A stretch of 64,000 nt of DNA from AP-15 sp963814865 (GCA_963814865.1 CAWFEN010000015.1:186001-250000); one strand, 5' to 3'. Counted from the first letter of the stretch, positions 8,783 through 19,568 are shown. Program-made: numbers and translations. The notes: generated by a model from the letters alone, not told the origin.

Positions 8783-9392
8783 TCACAGGCCGCCTTGCGC
8801 CGTCACTAAATCGACAATCGCGTCTACGCCTTGGCCCGACTTCAGATTGGCGAAGACAAAGGGGCGATCGCAGCGCATGCGTTTGGCGTCCCGGGCCATG
8901 ACCTCGAGATCGGCGCCGACCAGCGGCGCCAAGTCGATCTTGTTTATGACGAGCAGATCGGAGCGGGTGATGCCCGGACCACCCTTGCGCGGGATCTTGT
9001 CGCCCGCCGCGACATCGATGATGTAAATCGTCAGGTCGGCCAATTCGGGGGAAAAGGTTGCCGCCAGATTGTCCCCGCCCGAACTCGATCAGCACGATGT
9101 CCGTGGCCGGAAACAGCCGGCACATGTCGGCGATCGCCGCGAGATTGATCGAGGCATCCTCGCGGATCGCGGTATGCGGGCAGCCGCCGGTCTCGACGCC
9201 GCGGATGCGCTCCGCCGGCAGTGCGCCGCTCTTGGTCAGGAACTCGGCGTCCTCTCGGGTATAGATGTCGTTGGTGATCGCGACCAGATCGAAGCGGGCG
9301 CGCATCGCCTTGCACAGCCAGTCCATCAACGCGGTTTTCCCGGAGCCGACCGGTCCGCCGATGCCAATGCGAAGCGGTTGTTTTGCTGTCAT
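8783..9392 (-). CDS. ureG: Urease accessory GTPase UreG, one apparent frameshift
   Basis: Start ATG 9392 gives a normal UreG: IGIGGPVGSGKTALMDWL is the P-loop, followed by TNDIYTREDAEFL, VETGGCPHTAIREDASIN and TDIVLIE. An extra base near 9082 throws the frame. The neighbouring frame then supplies LADLTIYIIDVAAGDKIPRK, GPGITRSDLLVINKIDLAP and the C-terminus to the stop at 8783. The repaired length of about 203 residues is normal. UreG hydrolyses GTP to drive nickel delivery to apo-urease together with UreD, UreF and UreE. It is the last gene of the urt-ure operon and overlaps ureF by 4 bp. The lesion is probably a sequencing error; if real, urease would not mature. Confidence 0.9.
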
Positions 9393-10159
9393 GAGCGGAA
9401 CAGTCTCGAATATTGGGTCTCGTGCGCGATCGAGAACAGGTCGGCGGCGACGGTCGCCGCCCCGAAATCGGCCGGATCGCGGTTCATCGCCGCGGCGACT
9501 GCCACGGTCACCGCCGGCTCGATCGTTGCCAGGATGCGCTGCCCGTCGGTCTGGCCGATAATCCCGAGCCGTAGCCCGGCCGAAACGAGATTGGCGGCGA
9601 AAGCCCCGAGATACCCGATAAGCGCGTCATCGAGCGCGATCCCAGCGCAGGCTGCGACAGCGCCGAACGCAGCGCTGTGGCAGATGCGGGCGCGCGGCGC
9701 CTCCACCCGCCCGCCGTTTGCGCGGCAGGCTCCCTTCGACCCTTGCGGGGGCGGGTTTGGGCGAAGGCGGAGGGCATGGTTCGCAGGCGACGATTCGGGC
9801 CACGCGGCGCCGCAGGTAGCGAGAAAGGCTTCGCCCTGCTGCGCACTTTCCAGTGCCATCTCGGCGCTCGCCCGAAACGCCATGCCGCGTCCGTTTGCGG
9901 TGCCGAGTCCCGCCGAGTCGGCGTCAGCTGCGGCTCGATATGCTGCGCACAAGATATCCGCATCCATCCTGCCGCTGCCGTGGCAGACGATCGCGGTAAC
10001 CCAAGCCTGGAGGCTCCGGCGATCGTGTACGGCGCCGGCGGTCGCCGCAGCTTCGAGCCCGTGGGAATAGCTGAACGCGCCCGTCGGAAAGCTGGGCGAC
10101 AGCCAGGCGAACAGGCGGTAGAGGTTGGAGCCGGCGCGCGGTTCAGCAACGATCGTCAT
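9389..10159 (-). CDS. ureF: Urease accessory protein UreF
   Basis: 256 residues from ATG 10159 (MTIVAEPRAGSNLYRL); longer upstream openings are shadows. SPSFPTGAFSYSHGLE near the N-terminus is the UreF signature. The all-helical remainder (LDDALIGYLGAFAANLVSAG, LGIIGQTDGQRIL) also fits, and the C-terminus HETQYSRLFRS matches the conserved end that binds UreD and UreG. A loop around residues 120-160 rich in Pro, Arg and Gly looks like a lineage-specific insertion; I see no frame change there. UreF bridges UreD and UreG in the maturation complex. The start overlaps ureE by 17 bp and the stop overlaps ureG by 4 bp. Confidence 0.9.
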   Translation of the reverse strand: MTIVAEPRAGSNLYRLFAWLSPSFPTGAFSYSHGLEAAATAGAVHDRRSLQAWVTAIVCHGSGRMDADILCAAYRAAADADSAGLGTANGRGMAFRASAEMALESAQQGEAFLATCGAAWPESSPANHALRLRPNPPPQGSKGACRANGGRVEAPRARICHSAAFGAVAACAGIALDDALIGYLGAFAANLVSAGLRLGIIGQTDGQRILATIEPAVTVAVAAAMNRDPADFGAATVAADLFSIAHETQYSRLFRS

Positions 10160-10604
10160 GGCTGTGCGCCGTGCCGGCATAGGCGCCGATCTCCGGGTCG
10201 AATGGCGCGGAATGCGATTGGACATGGCCGCCGAGGCCCTCGACCATCGCCGCGATGACATGATCGGCACACAGACGCAGGCGGCCATCGGCCACCTGCA
10301 ACGGCAAGTGCCGGTTGCCGATGTGCCAAGCGATGCGCAGCAGGTCCGACGGGCTGTCGGCGGTGATCTCGATGACTGGCTCGGCCGCGGCGCCCACCCG
10401 GATATAGCTGCCATTGTCGAGCTCCAGCCCATCGCCCTCGGTCAGGTGCCGAGGCTGCGGCAGATCGAGCAGGAATGGGGCGCCGGAATCGGCCACCAGC
10501 CGGATGCGGCGCCGATGGCGGTCGAGAAAGGCAAGCGTGACCGTATCGACCGTCGCCGCCTCCGGCCAATGCCCGTATGCGCGCACTGCTATTGCCCGTC
10601 GCAT
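10143..10604 (-). CDS. ureE: Urease accessory nickel metallochaperone UreE
   Basis: 153 residues. The N-terminal peptide-binding domain includes LAFLDRHRRRIRLVADSG and FLLDLPQPRHLTEGDGL. The metal-binding domain has RIAWHIGNRHLPLQV, with the conserved His of GNRH, and CADHVIAAMVEGLGGHV. The C-terminus ends GTAHSHDDRC and lacks the long poly-His tail of enterobacterial UreE, so nickel storage is probably limited while the core Ni site is retained. It lies between ureC and ureF in the operon; the 28-bp gap after ureC is one of the larger gaps here. Confidence 0.9.
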   Translation of the reverse strand: MRRAIAVRAYGHWPEAATVDTVTLAFLDRHRRRIRLVADSGAPFLLDLPQPRHLTEGDGLELDNGSYIRVGAAAEPVIEITADSPSDLLRIAWHIGNRHLPLQVADGRLRLCADHVIAAMVEGLGGHVQSHSAPFDPEIGAYAGTAHSHDDRC

Positions 10605-10632
10605 TCAGATCCTCGGAAGATTATTCATCACG

Positions 10633-12342
<1,710 letters not shown>

Positions 12343-12648
12343 TCACAGCGCTCCGTTGATTCGGCCGGCGAAGCCGACCACCCGGCGCGCGCCGCCGTAG
12401 GCGACGAGCCGCACTTCGCGGGTCTGTCCCGGCTCGAAGCGGGTCGCTGTGCCGGAAGGGATGTCGAGGCGGAAGCCGCGCGTCCGCTCGCGGTCGAACT
12501 GCAGCGCCCCATTTGTCTCATAGAAGTGGTAATGCGATCCGACCTGGATCGGCCGATCGCCGGTATTGGCGACAATCAGGCTCACGGTCGGCCGGCCGGC
12601 GTTCATCTCGATCTCGCCATCGGCCGGAAAGAGCTCACCGGGGATCAA
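12343..12648 (-). CDS. ureB: Urease beta subunit
   Basis: 101 residues, the usual size for a separate bacterial UreB. The sequence has MIPGELFPADGEIEMNAG, VANTGDRPIQVGSHYHFYE, DRERTRGFRLDIPSGTATRF and VVGFAGRINGAL, all typical of the family. It is a structural subunit of the (UreABC)3 complex and also the docking site for accessory proteins. It ends exactly where ureC begins and starts 7 bp after ureA, so it is tightly co-translated with both. Confidence 0.96.
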   Translation of the reverse strand: MIPGELFPADGEIEMNAGRPTVSLIVANTGDRPIQVGSHYHFYETNGALQFDRERTRGFRLDIPSGTATRFEPGQTREVRLVAYGGARRVVGFAGRINGAL

Positions 12649-12655
12649 GCTCGCC

Positions 12656-12958
12656 TCACCGGATCGGCTCGTGCACGGTGACGAGCTTGGTACCGTCGGG
12701 AAAGGTCGCTTCCACCTGGATCTCGCCGATCATCTCGGCCACCCCTTCCATCACCTGATCGCGGCCGATGACGGTTGCGCCATCGCGCATCAGTTCGGCA
12801 ACCGTGCGGCCATCGCGCGCCCCTTCGAGCACGCGATCGGTGATCAGCGCCACCGCCTCCGGATAATTCAGCTTGACGCCACGTTCGAGCCGCCGCGCCG
12901 CGACCATCGCCGCAATCGCAACGAGCAGCTTGTCTTTTTCGCGCGGCGTCAGATTCAT
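12656..12958 (-). CDS. ureA: Urease gamma subunit
   Basis: 100 residues when started at ATG 12958 (MNLTPREKDKLLV), the standard UreA start. An alternative ATG two codons upstream (12964) would add only Met-Gly. The family pattern is complete: RRLERGVKLNYPEAVALI, EGARDGRTVAELM, VMEGVAEMIGEIQVEATFP and GTKLVTVHEPIR. Structural subunit of urease. It follows ureD in the operon with a 38-bp gap, and the order ureD-A-B-C-E-F-G is the common alphaproteobacterial one. Confidence 0.96.
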   Translation of the reverse strand: MNLTPREKDKLLVAIAAMVAARRLERGVKLNYPEAVALITDRVLEGARDGRTVAELMRDGATVIGRDQVMEGVAEMIGEIQVEATFPDGTKLVTVHEPIR

Positions 12959-12996
12959 GCCCATTCCCCCATTCCCTAGGAAGCACGCATGTCATC

Positions 12997-13863
12997 TTAG
13001 ACATTCCAGAGGCGCGGCAGGTGCGGCGGCAATCCCATCGCGGCGCGCCGCAAATGGCAAGCGAGATCGGCAAAGGCGCGCCGCAGCGGCAGCGGGTCGG
13101 CGGCAAGCCAGCGCGCCACGATGCTCCGGTTCACTTCGCTCACTCCACCGCGCAGCCCTGCGGACGCGGATCGCTGCTGGGCTGCCCGGGCACCCTCGAT
13201 GAACTTCCCGGGATCGCCACCGCTCGGCAGCGCCAAGACCAATGTCGCGCACGCTGCCGCGCCGTCGAAACAGGCCGGGTCGGCCATAATCGCCGCGATG
13301 CCGTCATCGAGATGCAAAGCATCGCCCCACATCAGCACGCGGTCGCGGTGAATTTCCAGCTGGTCGTGCAGCAGACCGGAGGTGAAGCTTTCGCCGCGGG
13401 CGCGCCGGCCGAACACGAGGATGCCGCCGCCGAGGAAGCCGGCGCCGGGCGCCAGCGCCACGGTGGTCTGGCGGCGCAGCCGGGCTCCATCGAACAGGAT
13501 CGTCTCCTGCGGCAGGTATTCGAGCCAAGCGCCGTTGTCCGCGGTTAGGGAATGCGAGATCGCGGTCGTCGCACCGGTCGAGCGGTAAATCTTCTCGGCG
13601 GCCGCGGAGGTGATCTGCGCGACGGCGCCGGGTTCGGCGCGCACGGCGAGCGCAATATGGTCACCGGCGACGAGCCCGCCGGATGTCGTCACCACCACCG
13701 CAAGCACGGCATCGTCCCGCTCGGGTGCCGGGAACAACACGCGGAGCGGATCGTGTTGGTAGAGGTGGGTGAGTCGAGTCGTGCCGCCTCGCCGCGCGAA
13801 CCCTATCTCGGTAGCGCCGGACACTATGCCGCCGTTCACCGCACCCCCTGTCATGCCTATCAC
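12997..13863 (-). CDS. ureD: Urease accessory protein UreD (UreH)
   Basis: 288 residues. Recognisable blocks are TRLTHLYQHDPLRVLFP, TTSGGLVAGDHIAL, ITSAAAEKIYRSTG, WLEYLPQETILFDGARLRR and FGRRARGESF, all conserved in UreD. UreD is the scaffold that binds apo-UreABC and carries nickel through an internal channel from UreG/UreF. The start ATG 13863 has MIGMTGGAVNGG in front of the core; a start at the second Met (13854) is possible. It is the first urease gene, 44 bp after urtE, so uptake and hydrolysis genes share a transcript. There are no frame breaks. Confidence 0.93.
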   Translation of the reverse strand: MIGMTGGAVNGGIVSGATEIGFARRGGTTRLTHLYQHDPLRVLFPAPERDDAVLAVVVTTSGGLVAGDHIALAVRAEPGAVAQITSAAAEKIYRSTGATTAISHSLTADNGAWLEYLPQETILFDGARLRRQTTVALAPGAGFLGGGILVFGRRARGESFTSGLLHDQLEIHRDRVLMWGDALHLDDGIAAIMADPACFDGAAACATLVLALPSGGDPGKFIEGARAAQQRSASAGLRGGVSEVNRSIVARWLAADPLPLRRAFADLACHLRRAAMGLPPHLPRLWNV

Positions 13864-13907
13864 CCCAGCTGCAAAACCGTCTAATTGGTTTCCGAGAAGA
13901 CGAAATA

Positions 13908-14603
13908 CTAAACCACCAGATGGGAGCGGACCGCGGTCTCGTCCATGTCGCCGCCGCGGCCGCTCAGCACGACCTCACCGCGCTCCATGACGAGATAGGA
14001 CGCGGCCAACTCGCGGGCGAATTCGAAATACTGTTCAACCAGCAGGATGGCGATGTCGCCGCGCGCCGCTAGCCGCTCGATGACGCGCCCGATTTCCTTG
14101 ATGATTGACGGCTGGATACCCTCGGTCGGCTCGTCGAGAAGCAACAGGCGCGGCTGCGTGACAAGAGCTCGCGCGATCGCCAGCTGCTGCTGCTGGCCGC
14201 CCGACAGGTCACCGCCGCGCCGGCCCAGCATGTCCTTCAAGACCGGGAACAGCTCGAAGATCTCGTCGGGAATGTGCTTCAGGCGGCGCGGCAATGCCGC
14301 GAAGCCGGTTTCGAGATTTTCCCGCACACTCAGCCGCGGAAAGATCTCGCGCCCTTGCGGCACCAGCGCGAGCCCGGCGCGCGCCCGCTGATAGGGCGGC
14401 AGCGCCGCCAGATCGCGCTCCTCCCAGCGGATATGGCCGGAGCGGATCGGGTGTAGGCCGAAGATCGCCCGCAAGAGGCTGGTCTTGCCGACGCCGTTGC
14501 GACCGAGGATGCAGGTCACCTCACCCAGCTTTGCGGTCAGGCTGACACGGCGCAGCGTGTGGCTGGCGCCGTAATAGAGATCGACCGCCTCGACCGACAG
14601 CAT
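13908..14603 (-). CDS. urtE: Urea ABC transporter ATP-binding protein UrtE
   Basis: 231 residues. Walker A is LGRNGVGKTSLLRA, the signature is LSGGQQQQLAIARAL and Walker B is LLLLDEPTEGIQPS; the GIQPS continuation is typical of UrtE/LivF-type subunits. VEQYFEFAREL follows the H-loop region, but the expected switch His of the LivF consensus (VEQH) reads Gln-Tyr in this stretch, as is usual in UrtE. It powers high-affinity urea uptake with UrtD. It lies 3 bp after urtD and 44 bp before ureD. Confidence 0.94.
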   Translation of the reverse strand: MLSVEAVDLYYGASHTLRRVSLTAKLGEVTCILGRNGVGKTSLLRAIFGLHPIRSGHIRWEERDLAALPPYQRARAGLALVPQGREIFPRLSVRENLETGFAALPRRLKHIPDEIFELFPVLKDMLGRRGGDLSGGQQQQLAIARALVTQPRLLLLDEPTEGIQPSIIKEIGRVIERLAARGDIAILLVEQYFEFARELAASYLVMERGEVVLSGRGGDMDETAVRSHLVV

Positions 14604-14606
14604 CGC

Positions 14607-15350
14607 TCAGCGCCCGAGATAGACTTCAACGACGCGCGGATCGTTCTGGATTGCGTCGATTGAGCCTTCTGCCAGCACGCGCCCTTCGTGCAATACCGTC
14701 ACCCTGACGTCGAGCGCGCGGACGAACGCCATGTCGTGCTCGACGACGACGACGCTGCGGGTGCGGTTGATCTCGCGCAACAGATCGGCGGTTGCGGCGG
14801 TTTCCGCATCGGTCATGCCGGCGACCGGCTCGTCGACCAGCAATAGTTTCGGGTCCTGCGCCAACAGCATGCCGATCTCAAGCCACTGTTTTTGGCCATG
14901 TGACAGGTCGGCGGCGCGCCGGTCGCGTTCAGCCGACAGGCGGATCGTCCCCAGCAGCCGGTCGAGCCGCGTGCGTTCCTCTGCCGTCTCCCGCGCCCGC
15001 AGCGCAAAGCGCGGGCTGCGGTCGCCGGCCAGCGCCAGCAGCAGGTTGTCGCGCACCGACAGTGGCTCGAACACGGTCGGTCGCTGGAACTTGCGACCGA
15101 TGCCGAGCCGCGCAATCGCTGGCTCGTCGAGTTTTCGCAGGTCGATGTCGGCGCCGAACACGACGTGCCCCTGGTCGGGACGAGTCTTGCCGGTGATCAC
15201 GTCCATCATCGTCGTCTTGCCGGCGCCGTTGGGGCCGATCACGGCGCGCATCTCGCCCGGCTCGAGCACGATCGACAACTCGTCAAGCGCCTTGAACCCG
15301 TCGAACGAGACGGTGACGCCGTCGAGATAGAGCAATGTCGGGTCGCTCAT
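14607..15350 (-). CDS. urtD: Urea ABC transporter ATP-binding protein UrtD
   Basis: 247 residues. Walker A is IGPNGAGKTTMMDVITGK, the signature region is LSHGQKQWLEIGMLL (LSHG variant typical of UrtD) and Walker B is LLLVDEPVAGMTD, followed by VVVEHDMAFVRAL with the H-loop His. It overlaps the urtC stop by 4 bp. It forms the second nucleotide-binding subunit of the transporter. Confidence 0.94.
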   Translation of the reverse strand: MSDPTLLYLDGVTVSFDGFKALDELSIVLEPGEMRAVIGPNGAGKTTMMDVITGKTRPDQGHVVFGADIDLRKLDEPAIARLGIGRKFQRPTVFEPLSVRDNLLLALAGDRSPRFALRARETAEERTRLDRLLGTIRLSAERDRRAADLSHGQKQWLEIGMLLAQDPKLLLVDEPVAGMTDAETAATADLLREINRTRSVVVVEHDMAFVRALDVRVTVLHEGRVLAEGSIDAIQNDPRVVEVYLGR

Positions 15351-16477
15351 TCCGCCGTCGCCTCGCGCCCCCCGGCCGCGGCCAGCGCTGAGCCGCGGTC
15401 AGGCGCCGTCGTCAGCCCGGGCCCCGCGAACAGGCCGATGATGCCGCGCGGCAGGAACAAGGTGGCCAGGATGAACAATCCGCCGATCGCGAACAGCCAG
15501 ACTTCCGGCAGGGCGCTGGTGAACCAGGTTTTGCCGAGATTGACCAGAACCGCGCCAAGGATCGCGCCGGATAAGGTGCCGCGGCCGCCGACCGCGACCC
15601 AGATCACCGCCTCGATCGAATTGCCCGGCGCGAATTCCGAGGGGTTGATGATGCCGACCTGCGGCACGTAGAGCGCGCCGCCGATCCCGGCGATGACCGC
15701 CGACGCCGTCCACACGACGAGCTTGTAGGATTCCGGCCGGTAGCCGAGAAAGCGGGTGCGCGATTCGGCGTCGCGCACCGCGACCAGGACCTTGCCGAAA
15801 CGCGAGCGGGTCATCGCGCGTGCGAGCAGGAACGCCAGCGACAACACGCCTGCCGTCACCGCCATCAGGCCGACCGAGGTGCTTTCCTGATTGAGCCGAA
15901 AGCCGAGCACGTCCTTGAAGTCGGTCATCCCGTTGTTGCCGCCGAACCCCATGTCGTTGCGAAAGAAGGCGAGCATCAGCGCGTAGGTCAGCGCCTGGGT
16001 GATGATCGACAGGTAGACGCCGGAGACGCGCGAGCGGAATGCGAACCAGCCGAAGACAAAGGCCAGCACGCCCGGCACCAGCACGACCATCGCCAGGGCA
16101 AACCAGAAATGGTCGAAGCCGAACCAGTACCAGGGCAGCCGGTTCCAGCCGATAAAGACCATGAAATCGGGCAGCACCGGGTTGGCGTAGACGCCGCGGG
16201 CGCCGATCTCGCGCATCAGGTACATGCCCATCGCATAGCCGCCGAGCGCGAAAAACGCGGCATGGCCGAGGGTCAGGATGCCGGCACAGCCCCACACCAG
16301 ATCGATCGCGAGGGCGAGGATCGCGTAACACAGATACTTGCCGACGATGGAGACGACGAAGTCCGGCACGTGCAGCGGGCTGCTCGGCGGGGTCAGCAGG
16401 TTCAGCGCCGAGAGCAGTGCCGCGCCGCCGATCAGGCACCCCAAGGTCGCGGCGCTGGCCCGGTCGAGGCGCATCAC
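15347..16477 (-). CDS. urtC: Urea ABC transporter permease UrtC
   Basis: 376 residues of a LivM-type permease with about ten hydrophobic segments. Characteristic stretches are GCAGILTLGHAAFFALGGYA, the charged loop FRSRVSGVYLSIITQALTY, NNGMTDFKDVLGF and AVRDAESRTRFLGYRPESYK; the last is the cytoplasmic coupling region that contacts the ATPases. The C-terminal segment ALPEVWLFAIGGLFILATLF fits UrtC rather than generic amino-acid permeases. It overlaps urtB and urtD by 4 bp on either side, so it is translationally coupled. Confidence 0.94.
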   Translation of the reverse strand: MMRLDRASAATLGCLIGGAALLSALNLLTPPSSPLHVPDFVVSIVGKYLCYAILALAIDLVWGCAGILTLGHAAFFALGGYAMGMYLMREIGARGVYANPVLPDFMVFIGWNRLPWYWFGFDHFWFALAMVVLVPGVLAFVFGWFAFRSRVSGVYLSIITQALTYALMLAFFRNDMGFGGNNGMTDFKDVLGFRLNQESTSVGLMAVTAGVLSLAFLLARAMTRSRFGKVLVAVRDAESRTRFLGYRPESYKLVVWTASAVIAGIGGALYVPQVGIINPSEFAPGNSIEAVIWVAVGGRGTLSGAILGAVLVNLGKTWFTSALPEVWLFAIGGLFILATLFLPRGIIGLFAGPGLTTAPDRGSALAAAGGREATAE

Positions 16478-18123
16478 GCCTCCGCCGCCCGTCCCTTCAG
16501 CGGGAACAGCCCCTGCGGGCGGCGCTGGATGAACAAGATCAGGAACACCAGCACCAGGATCTTAGCTAGCACGGCGCCCTCGAACGGCTCGACAAACTTG
16601 TCGACGATGCCGAGCAGCATCGCACCAAACAACGTCCCCCACAGATTGCCGACGCCGCCGACGACGATGACGATGAAGCTGTCGATGATGTAGTTCTGGC
16701 CAAGGTTGGGGCTGACATTGTCGATCTGCGACAGCGCGACCCCGGCGATGCCGGCGATGCCGGACCCGAGGCCGAAGGTCAGCGCGTCGATCCACGGCGT
16801 GCGAATGCCCATCACCGCCGCCATACGGCGGTTCTGCATGACCGCCCGGATACTGCGACCGAGCCCGCCCCAGCGCAGCGTCGCCATGAGCGCGCCGAGC
16901 ACCAACGCGGCGAACAGAATGATCCACAGCCGATTGACGGTCAGCACCAGGCCGCCCAGCTCGAGCGAGCCGCTCATCCAGGCGGGCGAGGTCACGTCCT
17001 GGTTGGTCGGACCGAAGATGCTGCGCACCGCCTGCTGCAGGACGAGGCTCAGCCCCCAGGTGGCGAGCAATGTTTCGAGCGGCCGGCCGTAAAGAAAGCG
17101 GATCAGGCAGCGCTCGATCAGGACCCCAAGAGCGCCGGCGACAACAAAGGCCGCCGGCACCGCGAACAGCAGACCGAACTCGCCCAGCGCTGGGGTTGCG
17201 GCGGCGACCAGCTGCTGCACGACAAAGGTCGTATAGGCGCCGACCATGACCATCTCGCCATGCGCCATGTTGATGACGCCCATGACGCCGAACGTGATCG
17301 CCAGACCCGAGGCGGCGAGCAGCAATACGGCGCCGAGGCTGATGCCGTAATAGACATTTTCGAGCAGGCCCCACAGCTGCAGCCGGCGGTCGATGTCGCG
17401 GACCGCCCGTCTGATCGCGGCCGCGACCGGCGGCGGCTGGCCGTGCAGCGAGGCGAGAAGGCTGCGCGCCGAGAGATCGAAGCGCGCGGCCAGCGTGTCG
17501 ACTGCGGCGAGCCGCGCGGGCTCGGCGCCGGTATCCGATTTCAGCAGCGCTGCGGCTGCGGCCTGGCGCAGCACACGGGCGACGCTCGGATCCTTTTCGC
17601 TCTTCAGCGCCCGCTCGATCAGCGGCAACGCGCCGGGATCGGCCGATTGATAGAGCGCGTCGGCCGCCTGCCGGCGCGCTGCGGTGGTTTTCGCGAACAG
17701 GCCGAGCGCCCCCTTGGCGGTGTCAATCGCGGCGCGCACCGAATCGTTGACGATGACCCGCCGCAGATTGACCGGCGCCGGCGCCCCGACCGGCGCGCCG
17801 GTGCGGGCGTCGACAAAGCCGTTGGCGGTGCGGATATAGAGCGGCGCGTCCGGGCGCAGCCATTTCCACGCAAACAATTTGCCGTCGCGCAGAGCGTCGA
17901 TGACCGCGGCGGCGCGCGGGTTGCCGGAGGTGGCGAGCGCCTGCACCCCTTGCGCCACGACGTCGAAATTGGGCGCCGCAATCGGCGCGAACGGGTCGCC
18001 CGCGGCGCGCGCCGCTCCGGAAACAGCAAATGTCAGCAGCAGCAGCGCGGCGATGATTGTCCCTCGCAGCAAGCCTCGCAGCACGCCTTGCACGAGGCCG
18101 CGCCAGCCGCTCCTGCCGCGCAT
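16474..18123 (-). CDS. urtB: Urea ABC transporter permease UrtB
   Basis: 549 residues from ATG 18123 (MRGRSGWRGLVQG); the open frame extends upstream into urtA, but that is a shadow. The protein has the two-part layout of UrtB. After a signal-like hydrophobic segment comes an exported domain of about 230 residues, including FAWKWLRPDAPLYIRTANGF and a helical repeat-like part. A LivH-type permease begins near ENVYYGISLGAVLLLAASG and includes TFGVMGVINMAHGEMVMVGA and GRPLETLLATWGLSLVLQQ. It starts 23 bp after urtA and overlaps urtC by 4 bp. Confidence 0.94.
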   Translation of the reverse strand: MRGRSGWRGLVQGVLRGLLRGTIIAALLLLTFAVSGAARAAGDPFAPIAAPNFDVVAQGVQALATSGNPRAAAVIDALRDGKLFAWKWLRPDAPLYIRTANGFVDARTGAPVGAPAPVNLRRVIVNDSVRAAIDTAKGALGLFAKTTAARRQAADALYQSADPGALPLIERALKSEKDPSVARVLRQAAAAALLKSDTGAEPARLAAVDTLAARFDLSARSLLASLHGQPPPVAAAIRRAVRDIDRRLQLWGLLENVYYGISLGAVLLLAASGLAITFGVMGVINMAHGEMVMVGAYTTFVVQQLVAAATPALGEFGLLFAVPAAFVVAGALGVLIERCLIRFLYGRPLETLLATWGLSLVLQQAVRSIFGPTNQDVTSPAWMSGSLELGGLVLTVNRLWIILFAALVLGALMATLRWGGLGRSIRAVMQNRRMAAVMGIRTPWIDALTFGLGSGIAGIAGVALSQIDNVSPNLGQNYIIDSFIVIVVGGVGNLWGTLFGAMLLGIVDKFVEPFEGAVLAKILVLVFLILFIQRRPQGLFPLKGRAAEA

Positions 18124-18146
18124 CGCTCTGCTCCGGCTGCGGCCGC

Positions 18147-19499
18147 TCAGGCTTTCTTCGACCCCAGGCACTTGCCGGCGATCACGTCGTAATTGCCGCA
18201 CGACATCGGCGGCAGCCAATCGCCGATCAGGTTCTTGCTTTCGGGCAGGTAGGGCGACCAAGGCTGGGCGACGACCAGGCCCGGCGTCTGCCAGACGATG
18301 TTGAACATGCCGTTGCCCTGCACCTCGCCGATCAGCACCGGCTTGGTCAGGTGATGGTTCGGCATCATCGTCGCGTAGTCGCCCGACAGGTTCGGGTGCG
18401 CCACGCCGATCATCGCCTCGATGACCGCGTCATGATCGGTCGTCACCGCCTTCTCGACCGCCTTCACCCACATGTTGAAGCCGATGTAGTGCGCCTCCAT
18501 CGGATCGTTGAAGACGCGCTTGTCGTCCTTGGCGAATTTCTTGAACGCGGCGACGACTTCCTTGTTCAGCGGGGTATCGACGCTCTCGAAATAGTTCCAG
18601 GCGGCGAGATGGCCGATCAGGGGTTTGGTGTCGATGCCGGCCAGCTCCTGCTCGCCAACGCTGAACGCGACGACCGGGATCGCGGTCGCCTTGACGCCCT
18701 GATTGCCGAGCTCCTTGTAGAACGGCACGTTGGCGTCGCCGTTGATCGTCGAGACCACCGCGGTCTTCTTGCCGGCCGAGCCGAACGCCTTGATTTTGGC
18801 GACCTCGGCCTGCCAGTCGGAATAGCCGAACGGGGTATAGTTGATCATCAGATCGGATGGCGCGACCCCCTTCACCTTCAGATAGGCTTCGAGGATCTTG
18901 TTGGTCGTGCGCGGATAGACGTAGTCGGTGCCCTCCAGGATCCAGCGCTTCACATCGGCCTGGTGCATCAGGTAATCGACCGCCGGGATCGCCTGCTGGT
19001 TCGGCGCCGCGCCAGTGTAAAAGACATTGCGGCTGCACTCCTGGCCCTCGTACTGCACCGGGTAGAGCAGGATGCCGTTCAGCTGCTCGAATACCGGCAG
19101 CACCGACTTGCGCGACACCGAGGTCCAGCAGCCGAACACCGCGGCGACCTTGTCGACCGACAGCAGCTGCTTCGCCTTCTCGGCGAATAGCGGCCAGTTC
19201 GAGGCGGGATCGACGACCACCGGCTGAAGCTGCCGCCCCATGACACCGCCCTTTTTGTTCTGCTCGGCGATCAGCATCATCATAACGTCCTTGAGCGGCG
19301 CCTCGCTGATCGCCATCGTGCCCGACAAGGAATGCAGGATGCCGACCTTGATCGGCCCGGTCTCGGGCGCGGCGGGAGCGGCCTTCGCCCGCGGCACGGT
19401 GTCGGGAATAACGCCGACGCCGGTCGCCGCGGCGGCCGCGAGCCCGATGCCGAGGAGACCGAGCTTGCGACGGTCAAGGGTCACGCTTTCGGACGGCAT
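18147..19499 (-). CDS. urtA: Urea ABC transporter substrate-binding protein UrtA
   Basis: 450 residues. The N-terminus DRRKLGLLGIGLAAAAATG has twin Arg before a hydrophobic stretch, so export is likely by Tat or Sec. The mature part begins near IKVGILHSLSGTMAISE and has FGCWTSVSRKSVLPVFE and LLYPVQYEGQECSRNVFYTG. Further blocks are LEGTDYVYPRTTNKILEAYL and the C-terminal VWQTPGLVVAQPWSPYLP, all signature blocks of UrtA (type I binding protein). It captures urea in the periplasm. It is the first gene of the operon, with a candidate sigma-54 promoter about 54 bp upstream. Confidence 0.95.
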   Translation of the reverse strand: MPSESVTLDRRKLGLLGIGLAAAAATGVGVIPDTVPRAKAAPAAPETGPIKVGILHSLSGTMAISEAPLKDVMMMLIAEQNKKGGVMGRQLQPVVVDPASNWPLFAEKAKQLLSVDKVAAVFGCWTSVSRKSVLPVFEQLNGILLYPVQYEGQECSRNVFYTGAAPNQQAIPAVDYLMHQADVKRWILEGTDYVYPRTTNKILEAYLKVKGVAPSDLMINYTPFGYSDWQAEVAKIKAFGSAGKKTAVVSTINGDANVPFYKELGNQGVKATAIPVVAFSVGEQELAGIDTKPLIGHLAAWNYFESVDTPLNKEVVAAFKKFAKDDKRVFNDPMEAHYIGFNMWVKAVEKAVTTDHDAVIEAMIGVAHPNLSGDYATMMPNHHLTKPVLIGEVQGNGMFNIVWQTPGLVVAQPWSPYLPESKNLIGDWLPPMSCGNYDVIAGKCLGSKKA

Positions 19500-19552
19500 A
19501 TGACGCTCCCTGCAATGCTGCGGCCGATCGGGCGGCCTTCGCTTTCGAGATG

Positions 19553-19568
19553 AGCAAGATCGAGGCCA
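19553..19568 (-). promoter_or_regulatory. Candidate sigma-54 (-24/-12) promoter of urtA
   Basis: On the minus strand the sequence reads TGGCCTCGATCTTGCT. Against the RpoN consensus TGGCACG-N4-TTGCW, the GG and GC dinucleotides are exactly 10 bp apart and TGGC/TTGC are intact; the middle bases differ. It lies 54 bp before the urtA ATG, a sensible distance. NtrC-dependent sigma-54 control of urea uptake is known in other bacteria; its use here is inferred from sequence only. Confidence 0.5.
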
